From Nitrosomonadales bacterium (lineage in GTDB: Bacteria; Pseudomonadota; Gammaproteobacteria; Burkholderiales; Nitrosomonadaceae), in the NCBI GenBank assembly GCA_004525885.1, contig SPBV01000007.1, positions 1-20,334 of the forward strand: DNA of 20,334 bases, in the 5' to 3' direction. Below the pieces are notes generated by a model. It had not been told where the DNA came from. It worked only from the letters and a program-made list of their open reading frames with translations, and did no database searches. The position numbers and the translations under genes are program-made. Below are positions 16,276 through 20,334 of this stretch, one piece after another; the stretch's first letter is position 1, and every line of letters starts with the position of its first letter.

Positions 16276-17747
16276 GGATTCGCCTTAGAGTATTCCATCT
16301 GTTGATAGGAGTTGCCGTAGTAATTCAGGGCTGCATATCGGTTGGCCCAGATTACAAACGCCCTGATAGTAGTAGCGTTGTTCCAACAGAGTTCGCGGTC
16401 GTCAGCAATGATACAGAGAAACAAGAACAGATAGCTGTTCCTATTTCGAGTACTTGGTGGGAACTTTATCAAGACCCTGTTCTGAATGATCTAGTAGCTA
16501 AAGCGCTAGAAAATAATACGGATATTAAGCTCGCTATAGCGAGAGTAGAAGAAGCGGATGCTTATTTACAAGAGGTGGGCGCCGCACTTTTTCCAACTAT
16601 CGATTTTAAATCAAATGCAACACGTTCCCGTATTTCAAGAGTAAGTGTAATTCCTGTTTTTCCAGGGCTAAATGCCGTACGCCAGATTTATAGTATCTCT
16701 CTTGGTACGGCATTCGAACTAGATTTCTGGGGAAAAATACGTCGTGCCAGGGAAGCTGCATCTGCTCAAACGTTAGGTACATACTACGCTAGAGATACTG
16801 TGTATCTATCACTTTCTGGTCTGGTTACGACTAATTATTTGTTGTTACGTAGTCTCGATGCACAACTCTCTGTATCCCGTAATACTTTGCGTAACCGTGA
16901 AGAAAGCCTGGAAATTACCAGGCGACGTTTAGAGCAGGGTTTTATCTCAGCGCTAGATGTTTACCAGGCTGAAACAGCTTATTCTAATCTAGTGGCACAA
17001 ATTACCGAGCTAACGCGTCAGCGTTCCATTAGCGAACACCAGTTAGCTGTACTCACTGGGGTACTTGATCTGAAACTAGAAGAAGGAGACATCAAAGCTT
17101 TGCCCATACCACCTACGCCGCCAGCAGGTTTACCTTCGAGTCTACTTGAAGATCGGCCTGATGTGCGCCAAGCTGAAGAGCAAATGGTCGCTGCAACATT
17201 CAATATTGGCGTTGCTAAAGCATCACTCTTTCCAAGTATCATGCTTACATCCAGTTTTGGTAGAGAAAGCATAACATTAGGTAATTTAGTTAAATCGGCT
17301 GCAAATATATGGACAGCTGGCGTACACTTGAATTTGCCAATTTTTGATGCGGGTAGACTACTTGCGCGTTTAGACCAAGCGAATGCGCAACAAAAACAAG
17401 CTTTAGCCTCATATGAGGGTTCAATACGAACGGCGTTTAGAGAAGTGAATGATGCGTTGATCACTGTACGCAAAAGTTCTGAGCAGGAGGTCGCTTTACA
17501 AGCTAGTGAAGCTTCAGCTAGGAAAGCTTTACAAATTTCAGAGAATCGCTATAAATCAGGGTATTCAGCATACCTTGAAGTATTGGACTCGCAGAGAATC
17601 CACAACGATGCAGCATTAGCGGTTATCCGGAGTCGCCAGAATCGGTTGGTTGCAACCGTTGATTTATTTAAAGCACTAGGCGGTGGTTGGGAGGCCGAAT
17701 CATTGAATCGTAAACCTTTAGGGTATCTAGAATTTTTTAGTAATTGA
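16272..17747 (+). CDS. RND efflux outer-membrane channel lipoprotein (NodT/OprM family)
   Basis: This 491-residue outer-membrane factor completes the tripartite pump. The signal peptide ends at VIQGC with lipidation Cys21, followed by the family start ISVGPDYKRP. Two OEP domains follow (about 60-260 and 285-475), containing typical WWELYQDPVLNDLVAKAL, ELDFWGKIRRARE, DLLEQGFI-like RRRLEQGFISALDVYQAE and LLEDRPDVRQAEEQ. The start is a TTG overlapping the pump stop (TTGA), with GGAG seven bases upstream. No ATG exists before the signal peptide, so the TTG is required. The overlap points to translational coupling and equal production with the pump. Confidence 0.94.
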   Translation: MRIRLRVFHLLIGVAVVIQGCISVGPDYKRPDSSSVVPTEFAVVSNDTEKQEQIAVPISSTWWELYQDPVLNDLVAKALENNTDIKLAIARVEEADAYLQEVGAALFPTIDFKSNATRSRISRVSVIPVFPGLNAVRQIYSISLGTAFELDFWGKIRRAREAASAQTLGTYYARDTVYLSLSGLVTTNYLLLRSLDAQLSVSRNTLRNREESLEITRRRLEQGFISALDVYQAETAYSNLVAQITELTRQRSISEHQLAVLTGVLDLKLEEGDIKALPIPPTPPAGLPSSLLEDRPDVRQAEEQMVAATFNIGVAKASLFPSIMLTSSFGRESITLGNLVKSAANIWTAGVHLNLPIFDAGRLLARLDQANAQQKQALASYEGSIRTAFREVNDALITVRKSSEQEVALQASEASARKALQISENRYKSGYSAYLEVLDSQRIHNDAALAVIRSRQNRLVATVDLFKALGGGWEAESLNRKPLGYLEFFSN

Positions 17748-17822
17748 TCTTGTCTTGCTGTATCACATCAGATTGTTAGGCCAAATTCCGCTCCAGTCAT
17801 AACCCATCTCGGAAATTAATCA

Positions 17823-19661
17823 ATGCATCCCACCCGCCTAGAAAAGCCATCAGCCAATCGTAACGACTGGAAAACTATTCGCGCATTATTACCATACCTA
17901 TGGGAATTTAAAGGCAGAGTGGCCTTAGCATTATTGCTATTGGTAATGGCCAAACTTGCTAGCGTCGCGGTACCGTTGGTATTGAAGGAAATCGTTGACG
18001 CGCTTGATCAGCCAAAAGATATGCTGGTATTACCAGTGTTGCTCGTGATGGGCTACGGTGTATTACGTCTGTGTAGCACATTATTCGGTGAAATACGCGA
18101 TGCTATTTTTGCAAAGGTAACGCAACGAGCAATCCGGCGGGTTGCGATTAGGGTTTTTGGTCACCTACATGCGTTGTCGTTACGTTTTCACTTGGAACGC
18201 CAAACTGGCGGTGTATCGCGTGATATTGAGCGGGGTGCACGTGGAATATCTTTTTTGCTCAATTTTATGCTGTTCAATATCTTACCAACGCTGTTAGAAA
18301 TTGGCTTAGTGGCAGTAATTCTTCTTTCCAACTATGACATCTGGTTCTCTGTGATTATACTTACATCATTAGTTGCTTATATTGCACTCACGTTAATTAT
18401 CACCGAATGGCGTATGATTTTTCGTCGCACCATGAATGATATGGACTCAAAAGCTAATACACGTGCAATCGACAGCTTGTTGAATTATGAGACAGTAAAA
18501 TATTTTGGGAATGAGTCATGGGAGGCGCAACGTTACGATGAGCATATGCAGAAGTGGGAAACTGCAGCAGTACGTAACCAGACTTCACTTGCAGCGCTCA
18601 ATGCTGGACAAAGTGCCATTATTGCAATAGGGGTGACTTTGCTAATGTTATTGGCATCTAATGGAGTGATCAATGGATCTATGTCATTGGGTGACCTGGT
18701 GTTAGTTAATGCTTTTATGTTGCAGCTTTATATGCCATTGCATTTCCTCGGATTTGTTTATCGCGAAATCAAGCATTCACTGGCAGATATGGAAAAGATG
18801 TTTACATTGTTGACGGAGAGCGAGGAAATAAAAGACAAGCCAGGTGCGCCTGATCTTATTCCAGGAGATGTTTCAGTTCGATTCGAAAGCGTAAATTTTA
18901 GCTACGAATCTAATCGTCAGATTTTATTCGATATGAGTTTTGATATTCCTGCTGGGCACAACATTGCGGTAGTAGGACACAGCGGGTCAGGTAAATCCAC
19001 AATCTCACGTTTATTATTTCGCTTCTACGATGTAACTGGTGGTCGTATTTTGGTAAATAACCAAGATATTCGCGATATCACCCAGAAGAGTTTGAGATCG
19101 TCCATAGGCATTGTTCCGCAAGATACGGTTTTATTCAATGACACTATCTATTACAATATTGCCTATGGACGTCCCGATGCAAGTTGTGAAGAGGTTTATG
19201 AGGCAGCTAGATCGGCCCACATTCATAATTTTATCGAGAGCCTGCCAGATAAATATGTGACAACAGTGGGAGAGCGAGGACTAAAACTCTCTGGCGGTGA
19301 AAAACAGCGTGTTGCAATCGCCCGTGCAATTTTGAAGAGACCAGAAATTCTTATTTTTGATGAGGCTACCTCAGCACTTGATTCAAAGTCAGAGAAAGCT
19401 ATACAGGAAGAGTTGAAGCGTATAGCTTCAAATCGTACTACGCTTACAATTGCTCACCGACTCTCCACTATCGCTGAAGCCGACCAAATTTTGGTGATGG
19501 ACAAAGGTAATATCATCGAACGTGGCAGCCACCGGGAGCTTCTTATAACGAAAGGATTTTATGCTCATATGTGGGAGTTGCAACAACAAGAAGAGCAGTC
19601 GAGAATGCAAATGGCAGATGATTTAGAGGATAATCTAGATATTATTCTCGGAGCAGATTAA
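17823..19661 (+). CDS. ABC exporter, Atm1/HMT1 type (fused membrane and ATPase domains)
   Basis: This 612-residue half-transporter works as a homodimer in the inner membrane. The membrane domain (about 30-330) has six helices and the segment RAIDSLLNYETVKYFGNE (214-231), which is characteristic of the Atm1/HMT1/Ycf-like subgroup linked to glutathione conjugates or glutathione polysulfide. The ATPase domain has Walker A GHSGSGKST (385-393), signature LSGGEKQR (489-496), Walker B with Glu514 in LIFDEATSALD, and H-loop His545 in IAHRLST. All catalytic residues are present. It begins 75 bp after the efflux operon with only a weak GGA ribosome site, so it may be read through from the pump operon or have its own unseen promoter. 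The substrate is not shown by sequence; a link to Fe-S or metal homeostasis is an inference from the family. Confidence 0.9.
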   Translation: MHPTRLEKPSANRNDWKTIRALLPYLWEFKGRVALALLLLVMAKLASVAVPLVLKEIVDALDQPKDMLVLPVLLVMGYGVLRLCSTLFGEIRDAIFAKVTQRAIRRVAIRVFGHLHALSLRFHLERQTGGVSRDIERGARGISFLLNFMLFNILPTLLEIGLVAVILLSNYDIWFSVIILTSLVAYIALTLIITEWRMIFRRTMNDMDSKANTRAIDSLLNYETVKYFGNESWEAQRYDEHMQKWETAAVRNQTSLAALNAGQSAIIAIGVTLLMLLASNGVINGSMSLGDLVLVNAFMLQLYMPLHFLGFVYREIKHSLADMEKMFTLLTESEEIKDKPGAPDLIPGDVSVRFESVNFSYESNRQILFDMSFDIPAGHNIAVVGHSGSGKSTISRLLFRFYDVTGGRILVNNQDIRDITQKSLRSSIGIVPQDTVLFNDTIYYNIAYGRPDASCEEVYEAARSAHIHNFIESLPDKYVTTVGERGLKLSGGEKQRVAIARAILKRPEILIFDEATSALDSKSEKAIQEELKRIASNRTTLTIAHRLSTIAEADQILVMDKGNIIERGSHRELLITKGFYAHMWELQQQEEQSRMQMADDLEDNLDIILGAD

Positions 19662-19771
19662 TAACCTATTGATTTTTAATCAACTATACAATATGGCTTT
19701 TTGTCAAAAACTAGTATACAGTTTACATCTAGATATCCGATATATATTAGGTTAACCGGAATAGTTTTCAA

Positions 19772-19800
19772 AACCGAAAACAGCGAGTGTTCTTTCGGTT
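19772..19800 (+). other. Hairpin in the leader of the PbpG-like gene, next to the ribosome binding site
   Basis: AACCGAAA (19772-19779) pairs perfectly with TTTCGGTT (19793-19800). An inner ACA/TGT helix closes a GCGAG loop, with a two-base bulge (TC). The GGAG ribosome site begins at 19801, directly after the stem. A second AACCG at 19754-19758 could compete for the 3' arm. There is no U-run, so it is not a terminator for the upstream gene. Confidence 0.5.
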
Positions 19801-19811
19801 GGAGCAAGAAA

Positions 19812-20334
19812 ATGAAAAAAATAATCCTGACATTATCCGTAGCGATCTTATTTACTAATGGTGCCTTTGCGCAGCCAAGTAGTTTACATTTAAGGTCTGA
19901 GTCTGCGTTTGTACTAGATGCAGAGCATGGGAATGTTATTTACGGTAAGAATGCAGATGATATTAGGCCAATTGCCTCTATTACCAAGCTGATGACGGCG
20001 ATGGTAGTGCTTGATGCAAATTTACCATTAACTGAAGAAATAACTATTAGATCAGATGATATTGATCGCATCAAGAATACTCGTTCACGGTTATCAGTCG
20101 GAGCTAGGCTTACTCGTGAGGAGATACTGCTGTTAGCATTAATGTCTTCAGATAATCGTGCGGCGGCGGCGTTGGGGCGTACTTATCCTGGTGGCGCCCA
20201 AGCATTCGTTAAAGCAATGAACAACAAGGCATTTGAACTTGGTATGGGGAGTAGCTTTTTTGTTGAATCTACTGGACTAAGTAGCAGAAATGTTTCTACT
20301 GCTCGCGATTTGGCGAAACTGGTTGAAGCTGCAC
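19812..20334 (+). CDS. pbpG: D-alanyl-D-alanine endopeptidase / low-molecular-mass penicillin-binding protein (PbpG, PBP7 type), cut by window
   Basis: The first 174 codons of a serine peptidase of the S11 family, which trims or splits peptidoglycan cross-links in the periplasm. A Sec signal peptide covers about 1-20 (MKKIILTLSVAILFTNGAFA, cleaved before QP). The catalytic SxxK is SITK (Ser56, Lys59) and the SxN motif is SDN (113-115); the KTG motif would lie beyond the window. The spacing and the segment RLSVGARLTREEILLLALM fit PBP7/PbpG better than classical DacA carboxypeptidases. GGAG lies seven bases before the ATG. A possible promoter (TTTACA at 19722 and TATATT at 19743, with a short 15-base spacer) lies in the 150-bp gap after the ABC exporter, but it is weak. 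Confidence 0.88.
   Translation, partial: MKKIILTLSVAILFTNGAFAQPSSLHLRSESAFVLDAEHGNVIYGKNADDIRPIASITKLMTAMVVLDANLPLTEEITIRSDDIDRIKNTRSRLSVGARLTREEILLLALMSSDNRAAAALGRTYPGGAQAFVKAMNNKAFELGMGSSFFVESTGLSSRNVSTARDLAKLVEAA

Noticed and set aside
15987..16472. Minus-strand open frame of 161 codons across the pump/channel junction
   Set aside because: It is antisense to two clearly coding genes and has no recognisable domain or ribosome site.
19669..19683. Perfect palindrome TTGATT-TTT-AATCAA after the ABC exporter as a terminator
   Set aside because: The stem is only six A/T-rich pairs with no T-run after it, so it is a weak candidate and could be chance in AT-rich DNA.

Overview
The window looks like a bacterial chromosome of a betaproteobacterium. 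Moderate-to-low GC, the argH/algZ-algR neighbourhood and the protein sequences suggest a relative of Nitrosomonas (order Nitrosomonadales). That placement is inferred from gene content and remembered family resemblance, not from a search. Almost all of the sequence is coding, and the longest gap between genes is about 250 bp.

Layout. (1) Bases 1-2243, minus strand: argH (argininosuccinate lyase) followed by a fructosamine-kinase-like gene that runs off the left edge. The argH reading frame is interrupted by an in-frame TGA near its 5' end. (2) Bases 2313-4103, plus strand: an AlgZ/LytS-type histidine kinase and an AlgR/LytTR response regulator, divergent from argH. (3) Bases 4150-10969, minus strand: one compact iron-sulfur cluster assembly operon, in transcription order iscR, sufA, sufB, sufC, sufD, sufS, sufU, nfu. 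It starts from a promoter region with three 28-bp tandem repeats, each matching an IscR type 1 binding site and each supplying a -35 box. (4) Bases 11224-17747: a TetR/AcrR repressor (minus) divergent from a complete RND efflux operon (membrane fusion lipoprotein, inner-membrane pump, outer-membrane channel). Two similar 20-bp inverted repeats lie on the strong pump promoter between them. (5) Bases 17823-19661, plus: an Atm1/HMT-type ABC exporter. (6) From 19812 to the right edge, plus: the start of a PbpG-type D-alanyl-D-alanine endopeptidase.

How they work together. The suf operon carries every part needed to build Fe-S clusters: desulfurase SufS with sulfur acceptor SufU, scaffold SufBCD, and carriers SufA and Nfu. 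It also encodes its own Fe-S-sensing repressor, so the IscR boxes upstream imply feedback control by cluster supply. The Atm1-type exporter may be connected to sulfur, glutathione or metal homeostasis. The RND pump and its repressor form a self-contained efflux unit of the AcrAB/TtgABC/MexAB kind.

No unknown multi-gene system was found. The points most worth a second look are the nonsense codon in argH, the tandem IscR-box promoter, the paired operators of the efflux operon, and a hairpin that ends at the ribosome binding site of the last gene.
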